From NCBI GenBank assembly GCA_963920635.1, contig OY987299.1, positions 120,157,373 to 120,221,372 on the forward strand: 64,000 nucleotides of DNA, read 5' to 3'. This document shows, in pieces, positions 48,111 through 60,738 of the stretch; within the stretch, counting starts at the first letter, position 1; the number at the start of each line of letters is the position of its first letter. Below the pieces are notes generated by a model. The model ran no database searches and had not been told where the DNA came from. It was given only the letters and a program-made list of their open reading frames with translations. Made by a program: the position numbers and the translations under genes. The stretch comes from Pseudeuparius sepicola (Eukaryota > Arthropoda > Insecta > Coleoptera > Anthribidae).

Positions 48111-49910
48111 ACTGGCGTGCATAGAAATCGGCCCACCGTTCAAGGTTACTTTATAGGAAGGTTAGGAATGGAATGGGAGGGGGTGAGAGAGGCCAAGGGG
48201 ACGAAAGCCGAAAGCGTGAATTAAGTTGTAACATTTACACGTGAATTGGCGATTTAGTAACTCCCTAAATAGTTAACGCTTTCAGCCATAGGGGCACACA
48301 AACGTTTTTGGCATATTCATTTGACGCTTGCAGTCAAAGGCGTGTTTCGCGGGTATTTTAGTTTACGCGTAAATTTCTAATATCACTTTGGCTATTTTCC
48401 CTCTTAGAATGTCTAGGTATTTATTTTTCGACTTTCGGTAAATGCGTTACTCCTGCTGATACGCCACTGTCATCAAGGTGTGAGAAGAAGAAGAACAGTT
48501 GGTGGAGGCGGCACCGACGCGCGATGTGGCCGGTGGTGGAGGACTACATTTGCTTTTGTTTAAGAGTGGGGGAATGTTCTAACTTTCCTATATAAACTAA
48601 TATTGCCACCGTTATATTTTTTAGCAATTATTCATCAGATCAAAAAATATGCTAAATTGGCACATTTCACGTTTTTTTCTGATAAGCTCAGATGATAGCT
48701 TTGACTAAAATATACTTATGGATTTTTTTTTAAAATTTTTTTGAAGGTCCGTTTGGCCGAAAAAAAATTAAAATGTCCACGGAGTGAGTATAGGTACTTT
48801 TTGTAGGTCCGGCAACGCCGCAAAACGGTCAGGTTCAAATTTAAACAGCCCGCCCACCTTTCTGTCAAATCACAGCTGTGACCTATTTATTGCGTTGGTT
48901 TGTTTTTTACAAAAAGAGGTTAGCGGCTTTATGGGACTATAAATTTTGGCAACTGGTAATATCATACCAACATCCAATTTCTAATGGATGTGCCGATGCT
49001 TTCTTATTTGTATCGTTCGGGAAGGTTTGTTTTTGTTGGTTATTCGTTTGGCTAGCCATCGTTTACGTTTTGTTGTGAGTTACTGCTTAATATAATAGTG
49101 TTCAGCATGGAAGGCGGCTTTGTTAAAGCACAGATAACCCAAGTTATCTGTGGTTAATAATGAATAATAAAAAAACTCTCAACACAAAGAACAAATCACC
49201 AACTATAGATGAGGTTAAATCCGACGACGTAAGATGTAAACAATCGAAATGACAGTGGTGCGATGTTGCCGGCTATTTTGTCGTCTACCTGGGAGGGTTT
49301 ATTACTTTAAAATGTCCTATTTAAATTACATAATAAAACTATAATTAAACTATAATCTGGTTATAATGGTTTGCCATATAATTAATACACCCCAGTTGTA
49401 TACCTTTTATTAATAATAAGTGTTAAAAAACAAGTAAGTCTATTAAATTTTTTAGCCCGAACTTATGAAACTGACTGGTAAAGGTTCCAGCTGACGTCAG
49501 CAGGACCCCGATTTTCAAATTTCAATTCTAATTTTTGGCCTAGTTAAAGATAATAAAAACAAACGGGTGGACTTTTCGGTACTTTGAAGACATAATACAT
49601 AAAGTAAACGCAAAGAAAACAAAAATTTTTTTTTATGAAATGACCCCATTCAAAAAATCGAAAAATACTAAAAAAACATGCAATTTCGAAGAGTGGTTGT
49701 GGAGGCCTCTAGGACGGATTTTTTCGAGGGTCCCCCAGGGATAAGGTTTTTTAACTTTCGGAGCTTGACTGATTGAGATTGGAATTTTTATATCAAGGCA
49801 TATTAAATTGTATTTTAAACTGCATTTCTTTTTTGATCTTTAAAATAATTTCTAAAAAAACTATAGTAAAAGTCAAAAGTTTAATGGTGGGCCGATTTGC
49901 ACGCAAATTT
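48111..49910. mobile_element. Possible 1.8-kb repeat containing an empty hAT site
   Basis: Imperfect inverted ends (gcgtgcatagaaatcggcccacc at 48115; ggtgggccgatttgcacgc at 49885). Its left part matches, in reverse, the flanks of the hAT element at 25093-26225 with a single TAGGGAGT (48260-48267 on the opposite strand). Confidence 0.5.
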
Positions 49911-50104
49911 ATTATTTCCTAATAATATCATTATTTACTTTTTATATTTGAAAGAGGAGTAATTTATAGTTTCATCTATTAACAATTGGCATTAATATTT
50001 ACATAAAAACAAAAAATAATGTTGAAATATCAAAATTTCGTCTCTATTTTATTATACATTTTTGGTGATTCATGTTTTCTCTTGTTTTCTGATATACCCC
50101 ACCT

Positions 50105-50222
50105 CACGAGCTGCCAACATCCCAGCAACGCGCATTGGCTAAGAAATTACAAGGCACATTGATACTGGTCGAGGGAGCTCCCAACACCAGGAACTTGAAA
50201 AGAACGAAGCAAAGAAGATCCT
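50105..50222 (+). other. Exon-like frame of unknown identity
   Basis: About 39 codons with good codon texture (HELPTSQQRALAKKLQGTLI, then LVEGAPNTRNLKR) ending in TGA. I do not recognise the protein. Could be a captured gene fragment or chance. Confidence 0.25.
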
Positions 50223-50323
50223 GATAGGTTTGCTAGCCACTCGTACAACAAAAGCCTCCAAGGAGAGCAACCTTTTTATTTTATTGTAAAAATCACCAAA
50301 AATTAGACTATTATTATTATTAT

Positions 50324-50413
50324 CGACTTAGCCAAAAGGCATTCACACTCCCTCTACGGGGAACATTCACTCAGATCCCGGGTATCGCGGATACCATAAG
50401 GATCTGGCTCGGA
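50324..50413 (-). other. 3' UTR and (TAA)n tail of the Dong-like element
   Basis: About 90 bp after the stop codon, ending ggctaagtcg then TAA units (50310-50323). The same UTR ends the second copy at 52727-52840. Confidence 0.8.
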
Positions 50414-52710
50414 CTAGACCCTTGCCATGTTATCGGGCCTTTTAGGTGACATTGATGTTGTCGGACGTTCCTGCATTCCCATGAATTTCCTGACGGTTCG
50501 GGCTGTCGCAAGTAGTACCGCTTTCTGCATGGACCTGTAAAGACTATCAGTTAGACCCAGCTCTTTTATGTTTCTCAGCAAACTTTTTGGTATAACACCA
50601 GTTGTTGACACGATAATTGGAATCGTCTTGACGTTTTCCATTTCCCATTGCCTTCTAATTCGTTCTTCTAAGTCTCTGTACTTCGCGATCTTCTCGACTT
50701 GCTTCACACGCAGGTTGTTGTTGTTCGGGATGGCCACATCAATCAGAGTTGTCTTCCTAGAAATTTTATCAACTATTATAAGGTCCGGTCTGTTATGGAC
50801 AACTCGTTGATCTGTCAGAACTGTACGATCCCAGTACATCTTGTAGTTGCTGTTCTCAAGAACAGGCTCCGGTGTGTAGATGTAATATGGGACCCTCTCT
50901 GCCTGCACAAGCAGCAGTTTTTCCCCCAGTTCCTGGTGCAAGATCTTGGCAACCGAATCGTGTCGTTCCTTATATTCCGTTGATGCGAACATCTGACATC
51001 CTCCTGTTATGTGCTGGATTGTTTCTGAAGTTGGGCACCCGTATCTGCATCTGTCATCCACTACCGATGCATCTCCTACAATGAATTTTAGGTAGTTGCG
51101 AGTTGGTATAACCTGATCTTGTATGGCCAGTAAGAAGCCTTCCGTCTCGGGGAACATTCTTCCCGAGGTCAGCCAGTAGTTCGACGCTAACTTGTCGACA
51201 TGTTCCTGGTTGACCTCATTAGGATGCCTCCCGTGCAGCGGCTTCTCCAACCACCTCTGTAGTGTATCGTTGTCGGTTCGGTGGTGATTTTGATGCTCGT
51301 GTTCCGTCAGACGTAGCGGTGTTGAGACGTCTGCTCCGCATATAGCTTTATGTAGTGTGGAGCTGTTGGCCTGTCTCTGGAAATAATTACGCAGATTTAT
51401 TATTTGTTGGTCCAATTGCTTGCTGAGGTCTGCCAATCCTCTTCCTCCTAGTTGACGTGGCAGAGTAGTTCTTTCTACGGCGCTACGGGGATGATGTTTA
51501 TGAGCTTTTGTCAGTAGTGTCCTAACTTTTCGCTGCAGGTTGTTGATGTCCGTGTTGGTCCAATTCACTATTCCAAACGAATAGCTGAGTACAGAGCACG
51601 CATACGTGTTCAGGGCCTTAAACAAATTCCTGCTGTTAAGATCAGTTCGCACTACTTGTCTTACTCTCTTGATGAATTCATTCCTTAAATCGATCTTCAT
51701 TGTTCGATGGTCTATCCTTTGAGCTTGTTTCATCCCGAGATACTTGTATGTATCTCCCATGCTCATTGCTTCGATCTCCTGGCCGTCCTGCATCTCGTGT
51801 GCGCCCTGTTCGAGCCTTCCCCGGACAATGTTAAGGGTGCGGCACTTGTCCAGTCCAAACTGCATTCCGATGTCCCTGGAGAACTCCTCTACAATTTTAA
51901 GCATTTGCGTTAGTTGGTTTTTGGTTGCGGCCATCAGTTTTAAATCATCCATATATAATAGGTGATTCAACTTGATCGCTTCTGCGTTGTTGCTTTTGAT
52001 AGCGAAGCCGTATTTTGTAGAGTTCAACCGATGTGATAGAGGGTTCATCGCCATGCAGAACCACAGTGGACTGAGTGAGTCTCCTTGGAAAATCCCTCTT
52101 CGGATGTTGATTGTGTCGGTCTCGATGTTGCTGCTTGCGGTTCTGAGTTGTATCTTAGTGCGCCAGGTTGTCATAACGTGTTCTAAAAAGGAAACTGTAT
52201 GATGATCTATTTTATACAGCTTTAAGATACCTGTTAGCCAGTCGTGAGGTACGGAATCAAATGCTTTTTTGTAGTCCACATAAGCCATGTAGAGGTTTCG
52301 TTGCTTGGAATGAGCCTGGTTGCAGATGACAGAGTCTATGATGAGTTGCTCTTTGCATCCCATTGCGCCCTTCGCGCAGCCCTTCTGCTGCATTGCCATG
52401 ATGTTGTTCCGCTCGCAGTGAGCATATATTCGCTGCGTAAGGCAAGAAGTGATTATCTTGTACAGCGTAGGCAAGCAGGTTATTGGGCGGTACTTGGCAG
52501 GGTTATCCGTATTCCGCTGGTCTTTTGGTAACAAGTAGGTGGCACCCTCTGTAAGAAACAATGGCATTTTCAGAGGATCGAGCAAGACTTCATTAATTAA
52601 GGTAGTTATTTGTTCATGCGTGCACCACAACTTCTTAATCCAATAATTTTGGAGATGATCTGGACCTGGTGCCTTCCAGTTGTGGGAATTCTTGATGACA
52701 TTGGAGACCT
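50414..52710 (-). CDS. Dong/R4-like non-LTR retrotransposon, RT plus restriction-like endonuclease (5'-truncated)
   Basis: An uninterrupted frame of about 765 element-derived codons. Numbering from the open frame's first Met (52774): NWKAPGPDH near 33-40, fingers motif RPITCLPTLYKIITSCL 96-112, DYKKAFDSVPHDWL 167-180 (first catalytic Asp), GDSLSPLWFCMA 231-242, YMDD 274-277 (catalytic pair), thumb, then a zinc knuckle C576-x3-C580-x7-H588-x4-C593 and a PD-(D/E)xK nuclease (RPD 662-664, D679, KY 698-699). This order, with no apurinic endonuclease, defines the R2/R4-type group. The 3' end is in (TAA)n, the known target of Dong. The N-terminal zinc fingers are missing. The intact frame suggests a young insertion. 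Confidence 0.85.
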
Positions 52711-52726
52711 CATTATTATTATTATC
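52711..52726 (-). repeat. (TAA)n junction between tandem Dong-like copies
   Basis: Four TAA units separate the 3' end of one copy from the truncated 5' end of the next. Read in frame they encode NNNN in the fused reading frame. Confidence 0.85.
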
Positions 52727-53459
52727 TCGACTTAGCCAAAAGGCATTCGCACTCCCTCTACGGGGAACATTCACTCAGATCCCGGGTATCCCGGATACCA
52801 AAAGGATCTGGCTCGGACGAGACCCTTGCCATGTTATCGGGCCTTAGGTGACATTGATGTTGTTGGACGTTCCTGCACTCCCCATGAATTTCCTGACGGT
52901 TCGGGCTGTCGCAAGTAGTACCGCTTTCTGCATGGACCTGTAAAGACTATCAGTTAGACCCAGCTCCTTGATGTTTCTCAGCAAACTTTTTGGTATAACA
53001 CCAGTTGTTGACATGATGATTGGAATCGTCTGGATGTTCTCCATTTCCCATTGCCTTCTAATTCGTTCTTCTAAATCTCTGTACTTCGCGATCTTCTCGA
53101 CTTGCTTCATACGCAGGTTGTTGTTGTTCGGGATGGCCACATCAATCAGAGTTGTCTGCCTAGAAATTTTATCAACTATTATAAGGTCCGGTCTGTTATG
53201 GGCAACTCGTTGATCTGTCAGAACTGTACGATCCCAGTACATCTTGTAGTTTCTGTTCTCAAGAACAGGCTCAGGTGTGTAGTTGTAATATGGGACCCTC
53301 TCTGCCTGCACAAGCAGCAGCTTTTCCGCCAGTTCCTGGTGCAAGATCTTGGCAACCGAATCGTGTCGTTCCTTATATTCCGTTGATGCGAACATCTGAC
53401 ATCCTCCTGTTATGTGCTGGATTGTTTCTGAAGTTGGGCACCCGTATCTGCATCTAAAA
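52727..53459 (-). pseudogene. Second Dong/R4-like copy, C-terminal endonuclease only
   Basis: Very similar to the 3' third of the element at 50324-52710: zinc knuckle, RPD...D endonuclease and 3' UTR. 5'-truncated at 53459, where homology stops. A one-base insertion near 52890 changes the last residues (KFMG then SAGTSNNINVT). Its (TAA)n tail is the junction with the longer copy. Confidence 0.9.
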
Positions 53460-53464
53460 ATCAA

Positions 53465-54260
53465 ATCTTTAATGGTTCTTTTAGCGAATAGCATGCAAAA
53501 AAACTACCTTTCGGATGCCTGGATGATTTTCCTTGCGGGTGTCGTACTCCTTTCTTATGTTATCCAAAAATCCTCTCGAAAATCACAAGAAGCACTAGGT
53601 AACTGGTTGCCAGTCGAATCGCTTTTTCCGAGGCTTTTTCGCAGTATTTGAAGAATATTGACGCAACCATGTATCATTTGGTGTATGTGGAGATTAAATA
53701 AATAAATAAATAATTTTTGGACAACTCCTTAAAAGTTCTTTTAGCGAATAGCTCGACGAATAGCATGAAAAAGCCTACCTTTGAGATGCATCGATTATTT
53801 TTACTATTTTCTTGTGTTTAGATACTATCCAAAAATCTTCACAAAATCACATAAAGCACTAAGTACCTACCTAACTAGTGGCACTGTTTTTATACGATGG
53901 TCGCGAAGGTATAACACTTCATAGTCTCTTTTTACGGAAATACGAACAAAACACTTGTTTTTTTTTCACTGCACACTTAAAGCGGCGCGATGCCAAATAT
54001 TAGGGACGTCTCGGTTTCCCTCAGCTGATTTATTCCAACGGGGACTCGACTAGGTGGATTGTACAATTAGATCCATACCGTATGCGTCTAATAAAACCCG
54101 AATTTTCGCGAACCCTTGAAGCTGCTTCTTTTATCCTCGCGCGTAATTGGGGTACCTAGTAGGAACCTATCTAGCACTGTTTTCATACGAAGGCCGCGAA
54201 CGTTTAGCACTGCATTTCTTAACGGAAATATGAAAAAATCACTTGTTATTTCACTGCAAA
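53465..54260. repeat. Degenerate tandem repeat, about 265-290-bp period
   Basis: gttcttttagcgaatagc...tatccaaaaatc...cacaa-aagcacta occurs at 53475 and 53730. The block 'agcactgtttt-atacga-ggtcgcgaa' occurs at 53880 and 54170. A (TAAA)n stretch lies at 53695. Confidence 0.65.
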
Positions 54261-54589
54261 TTCGTAGCGGCAATTGCAACAGGTTTGGACATCACTGCTG
54301 GTCCAAAAAAATGGCGGACGGATCTGGAAAAATGTACAGAAGCAGGTTCAGTTCCGACGACAGTTCGTAAAACAAAGCAAAGTAACGGAACAATATCGGT
54401 TAGCGAGACGCGACGTTTGCATACGCGTCCACGTTTTGGAAACAGAATTGTTATACCACAGAATAGCCACACGTAAGGCATTCTGTATAATAATAAATTG
54501 CTTGTTGAAGCTGGCGCTCCCAAAAATTACAGGCGGACGCGGATCGATATCAATCAGCTGTTAAATCCCATAATAATCGGACGGACGAT

Positions 54590-55370
54590 CTTCGACTAGC
54601 GCGTCGGCTACGGCGCGGCGGTACGGTGACGGCGCACAAGCTTTCCCCCATACCATTCAATACCACTATTCGGTGTTGCCGTTTATGCCGACATGTGCCC
54701 AAACTGACTTAAAGTCCCTTAAATCCGATTTTTGATTTTCGCGGATTTATACGGGGTTTCTTTCGTTATAAGTTAATCTACTATCTCGTATAATTATTAC
54801 GCACAAAAACGGGTAAATCCATGTAAAAATCCACTACACAATTAAATTTATACGGATTTAAATTACTAAATCAGGTAAATTTTCAGCACACTTGGCAACA
54901 TAGTAGCGCCGCCCCGAGAGAAGTAGGGGCCGCGAGCCGCGAGCCGCGATTGGCTAATATCGCGCACTAGTTATGAGTAGTGGGGATCACCTGTAGTGTC
55001 GATGTCAAGTGGCGCCCCGCGCTTGCGCTCCTCGCCCAGCTGTAATTTAGTAGGTCGGCCGGGCCGGGCGGCGTGGAAATGGAGCAAAATCGAGTGAATC
55101 AGTGCCAGTGAATTCATTCGTAATTGTAATTATTGCGCGATTCGGCGCGGCGTCGTTTTTGTGTGAAGTTGGCGTCGGACGCCAGCGCCCGACGCCAACG
55201 TCATATGCCCGCGCCTGGCGAATCTCGGCGAAGGAATGTCGGGCAGTAGTCAAGGGCACGCAGAAGCTTAAATTCACCAGGAGGAGTCGCTGTTTTTCGG
55301 TTTTTGGGGACATTACGCGACATTTCGCCACCAAGTTTTTACGAAAAGTAAGAGGAATGGTAAGGAATTA
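54590..55370 (+). promoter_or_regulatory. GC/CpG-rich island, possible promoter
   Basis: GC-rich stretches (54600-54640, 54900-55250) in AT-rich surroundings, a reverse CCAAT box (gattggct, 54948), and a possible donor (aaaagtaaga, about 55345). There is an inverted pair ggcgtcggac/gcgcccgacgcc (55170-55200). No conserved protein frame. It could be a non-coding first exon or transposon sequence. Confidence 0.3.
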
Positions 55371-55379
55371 ACTTGAGAG

Positions 55380-55930
55380 AGTTCCGAAACGGCAAAGGGT
55401 TAAAAAATGCGGAAATGATAAGCACGCCAATTTGACAGTCTTCCCCAACTATTTTCGGAACCGAATAATTTTTTATTTACAACCATGTATGTAATATCGA
55501 CATTTCTGACTTTTTAGAAGTTTGAAAGTGTCAATTTTTTGACTTTTACTTCCCGCCCTCCCGCCCGGGTGGAAAGTTTACTTTATCTCGAGACACCTCG
55601 GTGTGTAATATACTATTAAAAGTAGACAATAGACAGGACAACAACCCTGAGGGGGTTTAAAAGTGGCGCACCATCAGGCAAGGGTAGAAAAATATTAAAA
55701 ACGATGAACAAATCGGGGCCGCGCGTTAAATTCACATCAAATGACAGTCTTCCCCCACTTTTTTCGGAAACGAATAATTTTTTAAAAGTAGATAATACAT
55801 AGGACCACAACCCTGAGGGGGTTTAAAGGTGGCGCACTATCGGGCAAGGGTTGAAAAATATTAAAAACTATGAACAAATCGAAGCCGCGCGTTAAATTCA
55901 CGTCAAATTACAGTCTTCCCCCACTTTTTT
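55380..55930. repeat. 167-bp tandem repeat, two full units plus partial
   Basis: Units starting aaagtaga at 55618 and 55785 share 'ccctgagggggtttaaa', 'aaatattaaaaac' and 'cagtcttccccc'. A more diverged partial unit precedes at about 55395-55475. Confidence 0.85.
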
Positions 55931-58082
55931 CGAGATGATAGGGCTACAGGCGAACACTCGCTAAAAAAAAGTAACGCGCCGCTGCTCTACGCTCTACCCT
56001 GTGGGTGGTTGTGGAAATTTGCAATTTTTACAGATAATTTGTATTTTAAAACAAATACTTTATTCAGTTGATTGCCGATCAGAAATTTATTATCCCAAGG
56101 TGTCCCAAGAGATGGCTAATTATTAGTATAAAAAAATTGCGGCCTGAAAATCAGTTGTAAAATAGGTAGGTAGGTAGATACCTACTCCACAAAAGACTTG
56201 TCAAAAAATTATGAGTGTGAAATCAGCAATGAGTTTTCTAGCAATGACTTCTCCGAGCGGCGCTCGGATACATTTCTGCTGCCTAGGGACTTAAAATAAC
56301 AGTAAAGTGATAAAAACTGACGTGTTTGTTAAATTATTGTGTGCGCCTGTGAAGAAAGCAATAAACAGTTCGTCACAGCAACCGACATCATAAAAAAACG
56401 TGGATACCTACCAGCAGTAATTTTCAAAGGTACCTAGGTACCTAATTCTGCAAGCAGATTTATTCCACTCTGACATGCGGCAACGTCGCGGTATTCCCCT
56501 TCCTAATCTAACGTTATTCCCCTCCATCTCCTAGGGAGAGGTTAGACCTCCCCTCTCAGCGCTTCTAGTGACGATCCAGCGGCGTGCATTGAGCACGGAT
56601 AAAGATTGATTTGCCCCATTTTCTAAACATCGATTAAAAAAATTTTTTTTTTCATTTTTCGGTTTTATGAACGTCCCCGATTACGTGGTTAAAATTTCTG
56701 TACCTATCAAAGATACACCCTGTATAGGAAAAAACGCCATGAATAAATAGCAATAAAATACTTACAAAATCTTACTTCTAAGGATATTTTAGAATTTATA
56801 ATAACTGTTAGAGAGAGACAGTTTTGAAGGAGCTTTATTTTACACCAAGACCAACAAAATCGGACAAAAAAGAAGTTAACACGGGTGGGAATTTTATATA
56901 AAGAACCCTATTTGTGTAGTCAGTTAAATGTGTAAGCTTATATTCCATTACAAATATCTTGCTGATAAAAAAAATAGCATTTGATGACAGCGTTTTATTA
57001 TGTTTAGGTAGCTTAAATTTAGTTCTTTAATTTTCACAGGTTCACTTTTCCGACATAGATTTTGAGTGTTAGGTTGTGCTGAAGAAAGGATCATCTCCTG
57101 CAACGTTTGATGAACGTGACTTTAGCAAGAAAGAACCATTATTAAATATGTATAAATTTCTGAGAACTTGTACTAGTTTGATTTTTCCTATTTACTTACA
57201 ATGTATCTTTGAAAACAAAAATACTGTTGTCTTCTTTATTGAAATGTAGATGATCTCTCTTGCATTAAAAAGTTATTAACTTTTATTTTACAAAAAAAGA
57301 ATGAGAAACTAATATATCGATATTAAATACCTAGGTACTCATTTTTTTATTCAGCCTAATTCCTATTATTAGTGGTTGATTCATATTACCAAAACAAACT
57401 TTCCAACTTTTGGTTCCGTACAAATTTCAGTATTAATTGTCTTAAAATTATGGTGGTAGATATAAGAAGAGAATTTGAAGAAACAAAACCATACAGTAAA
57501 ACCATTTAAAAGACCTTTTCTAATTTTATTTTTAAATGAAAGGAATAATAATTATTATTGCAGCTACGATTCCCATTGAAGAAATATTCGAAAGTTTGGT
57601 TAGTTGGTATGCTAGAGCCTAGTTTAATTTTATGTACATACCTATCTACATATACCACCCTCCTACAAAAATTTAATAAATGTTTTTATCCTGATATCCT
57701 AAAATTGTTGTTTTCTTGGAACAAATTATATGTTTCTTTACTTTTCTATTCAAACTTCAATAATTATTATTAGTGAAGCTTTGCAAATAACATACTACTA
57801 CCTAACCTATTTATTGGTTTTATCTATATTTTTATATATTTTAAACTGTGCCCTCATCTACCTACGCTTATGGCAGTTAACTGTCGTTAGCTTAACCTTA
57901 AAATCCAATTTTGATACATCAAGCTCTAGGGAAATGATAGAAAGAGCGAAAAAATATATGTCTGTTGCACAAAATGAATTTCATAGGGAAAATAAGACCC
58001 TCGCCAGAGAGAGAGATCCGATCGTTGTCCAACCTCTGTTAAAACGAATAACTGTCACTTTTCTTGTCATACAGGGCCTCTA
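55931..58082. other. Intronic, no feature recognised
   Basis: Contains taggtaggtaggtag runs (56165) and nothing coding that I can support. The 57558-58083 frames are AT-rich and hydrophobic without family features. Confidence 0.4.
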
Positions 58083-59101
58083 GGTTGCCTCAATTAATAT
58101 GGGCCCGATCATTGTTATTTAAAGAAGTTGTGTTCAATTTCTAGAAAAATCTACTCTTATACGATTATAGATCAAAATAGGAAAGAAGGCCCATGGAGCA
58201 ACAATAAAGAAGGGTCTCTTGGTCCTTTAGAAATCCGATAGGAGTATTTTCGAGGCCCCGAAAATCCTTCGCTGTTAAATACGGCGCGAAAGACGGGGGC
58301 AAGTCCGGACCTCGGGGACGCGAGTTGTGTGCCAAATCCCTCTATACAGCCAGTACCATATACCTACCGTTTGATGCCCAGGAAAATTTCTTTTTCAAAC
58401 ACGTTTTTTCGGAGATTTGGGATTTGACGGTATAGGGCGAGAGGACCGGAGAACGGGTCAACATATTTAACGAAACTTTTTCAGGTAAATTATTTCCCGT
58501 TTTCGAGTTATTAAGGAGTTTCGGCGAAAAAAACGACCAACGCAGGTGGGGCGCATCTTTTTTACGTGATTGGTCGGCATTTCCCGTCACTTAAAAGCCA
58601 AAGTCCGAAAACTGTCAGAAATTGCCCTTTTTCGCCGAGCTACAGCTAAGTTATTTTGGCTCGGGGCTCCGGGATCCGAATTTTTAAAGCTTCCCTCAAG
58701 TCTTCAGGTGAGGTGCACATGATTCTGGTGTCCCCGAAAAATCAAAAAATGAGAAAAAAATACACAATTTCCAAGAGCGGTTCCTCAGGGATTTATCCCG
58801 TCAATTTCGCTAATTCCACAGCCGTCCCGTTTCTCGAAACTTGAAAATCGGGAGTCGGGAAATTTGGTTAAATATCGGATTTTCGAGGTTTCTTTCGGTA
58901 CTGGAGGAAAGTACAAGACCCAATTAAGAAATTTACCGCCTCCTTCGATTTTAGAACGTCACTTTTCGAATTTATCAAAAGACTTTTGCGAAAAAGTGGT
59001 AAATATATGTACGTGGGAGGGGTTGTACCTATTAAAAAATTAAAAATTAACATCAACTTCTTTCAATAACAATGATCGAGCCCATATTATATGAGGCAAC
59101 C
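58083..59101. mobile_element. 1-kb TIR element, GGTTGCCTCA ends, TA-flanked
   Basis: About 50-bp inverted ends (GGTTGCCTCA...ATATGGGC.CGATCATTG). Internal sequence is moderately GC-rich without a recognisable protein; open frames at 58342, 58656 and 58868 have no known domains. Confidence 0.75.
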
Positions 59102-59845
59102 TACTCGCTTCAAGTAAAGAAATATACTCTCTCTACATGTTACATAACATCTTATTCTATAATCTTATTAGGCCGGATCTTGAACTATTAGTGCACGGCC
59201 ACATATAATAAGGCGGACGGCGGAGCGGAGAGCAGAGCGGAAAGCGGAGATTAGTGCGGGTAGTGTCCACACAGTCAGCGGATTGTGACAGCTTTGAAAG
59301 GCGTATTGCGCAGAGAGGTTGGAAGTAAAGTGGAAACATTGCAAAGTCGAACTTCATAGAAACAGCTATAAAAATGTCGATTTCTACATTATTTTTATGT
59401 GAAAATTCACAACTCAAATTTCGGATTTTGCAAAATAAACGTGCAGTGTGTATAAATGAAATAAACCCAATCAGGGAAACACTTGGTGAATTCCATCATC
59501 TGTACAAAAATAATTTTGGAAATCTCGACCCAAAGATTGCCTAAAACATCTCGATTGTAATGATGTGTATATGAGTTGTCCCATATAGGGGTTTGCGACT
59601 AAAAACTTCAATAATTAGCATTTCGCAATCCATATTGTTCATTATTAAGTAGGTATATATTAAGAATACAACGCTCAATTTTCGAGGTTAAATATGCGCC
59701 AATACTTCGGAAAATGTCAAATGACTTGAACGCTGCGCTACCAGTGAGCAAACCCGCTTTACTCTCCGCTCCCCTCTCTGCGGTATGTGTGAAAACGATA
59801 GTAGGCTTCCTATTGTTTTGAAAGCTCCGCTATATCTCGACCATA

Positions 59846-60665
59846 GAGATCATATATATAGGTAGAGTGCTGAACAAGTCCCTTTTTATGGCAAATTGTG
59901 GATTTGCGCATGGGCCTATGGAACATGCGCATTAGACCATCAGATCACCGCGCAATTCAAAACAGTGGTTGTTTTTCTGAATTACTATCTCCCTACAAAC
60001 TTGTATATTGATAATAAATTAAGCTCACCTCAACGTGGACTGGTCAAGACTTCGATAACTACAACTAGGTTCGTTTATACTTGTAAAACTAGTTTCGTCC
60101 AAACTACTAGAATTTGCTTCACTGATGCTAGAACTTGACTTGTTTTCATCTACCTTTATAACTTTAACACTAAAACAAATAAGCTACTAATAGTTTCTTA
60201 CACCACAATCATGTTAATATACTTACTTAAATGATGGTTTAACTGGTAGGTATATTAATAGAAGAGTTGGTACCGCATTTTCAATTAGCTGCGTTTAGAC
60301 TCGTTTCGTTTTTAAACACTCTGGTGTAAAATGCGGAGAACATATTTGAGATGATCACTTAATTAGATAAAACACTCAAACAACTAAAACGCGAAGAAAC
60401 TATTAATAATTAGCTGAAAATCGAAAAAATTATGCCACAAAGCGTCTATATGATGCAAACAACGGTAGGTTATACTTATTAGTTTGACGCTGTCAAATGG
60501 CTGTCAAAGAGTATCAAGTTTCACAAAACACTACCTCAAATTGCAAATGCGCATGTCCACTGGGCCTATTTATTACTATTTTATGATTTTAAATCCGTCA
60601 AATATTTTGTGCGCATCCTATGTATAAAAAACATCGTCCAGCACTCTACCTATATATATGATCTC
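59846..60665. mobile_element. 820-bp TIR element, GAGATCATATATATAGG ends
   Basis: 27-bp near-perfect inverted ends (…GGTAGAGTGCTG), TA-flanked. A subterminal 'gcgcatg' motif near both ends. Confidence 0.75.
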
Positions 60666-60738
60666 TATGATCATGCACTCAATATGGCTATGGCGGCTGA
60701 GGATGTCAGAGCCCTCTGTCGGATGGCTAAAATTTTGC

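Noticed and set aside
50568..52531. Plus-strand open frames across the retrotransposon
   Set aside because: Antisense shadows of the RT-endonuclease frame.
57558..58083. Possible membrane protein frames
   Set aside because: AT-rich hydrophobic translation without start context or family similarity.
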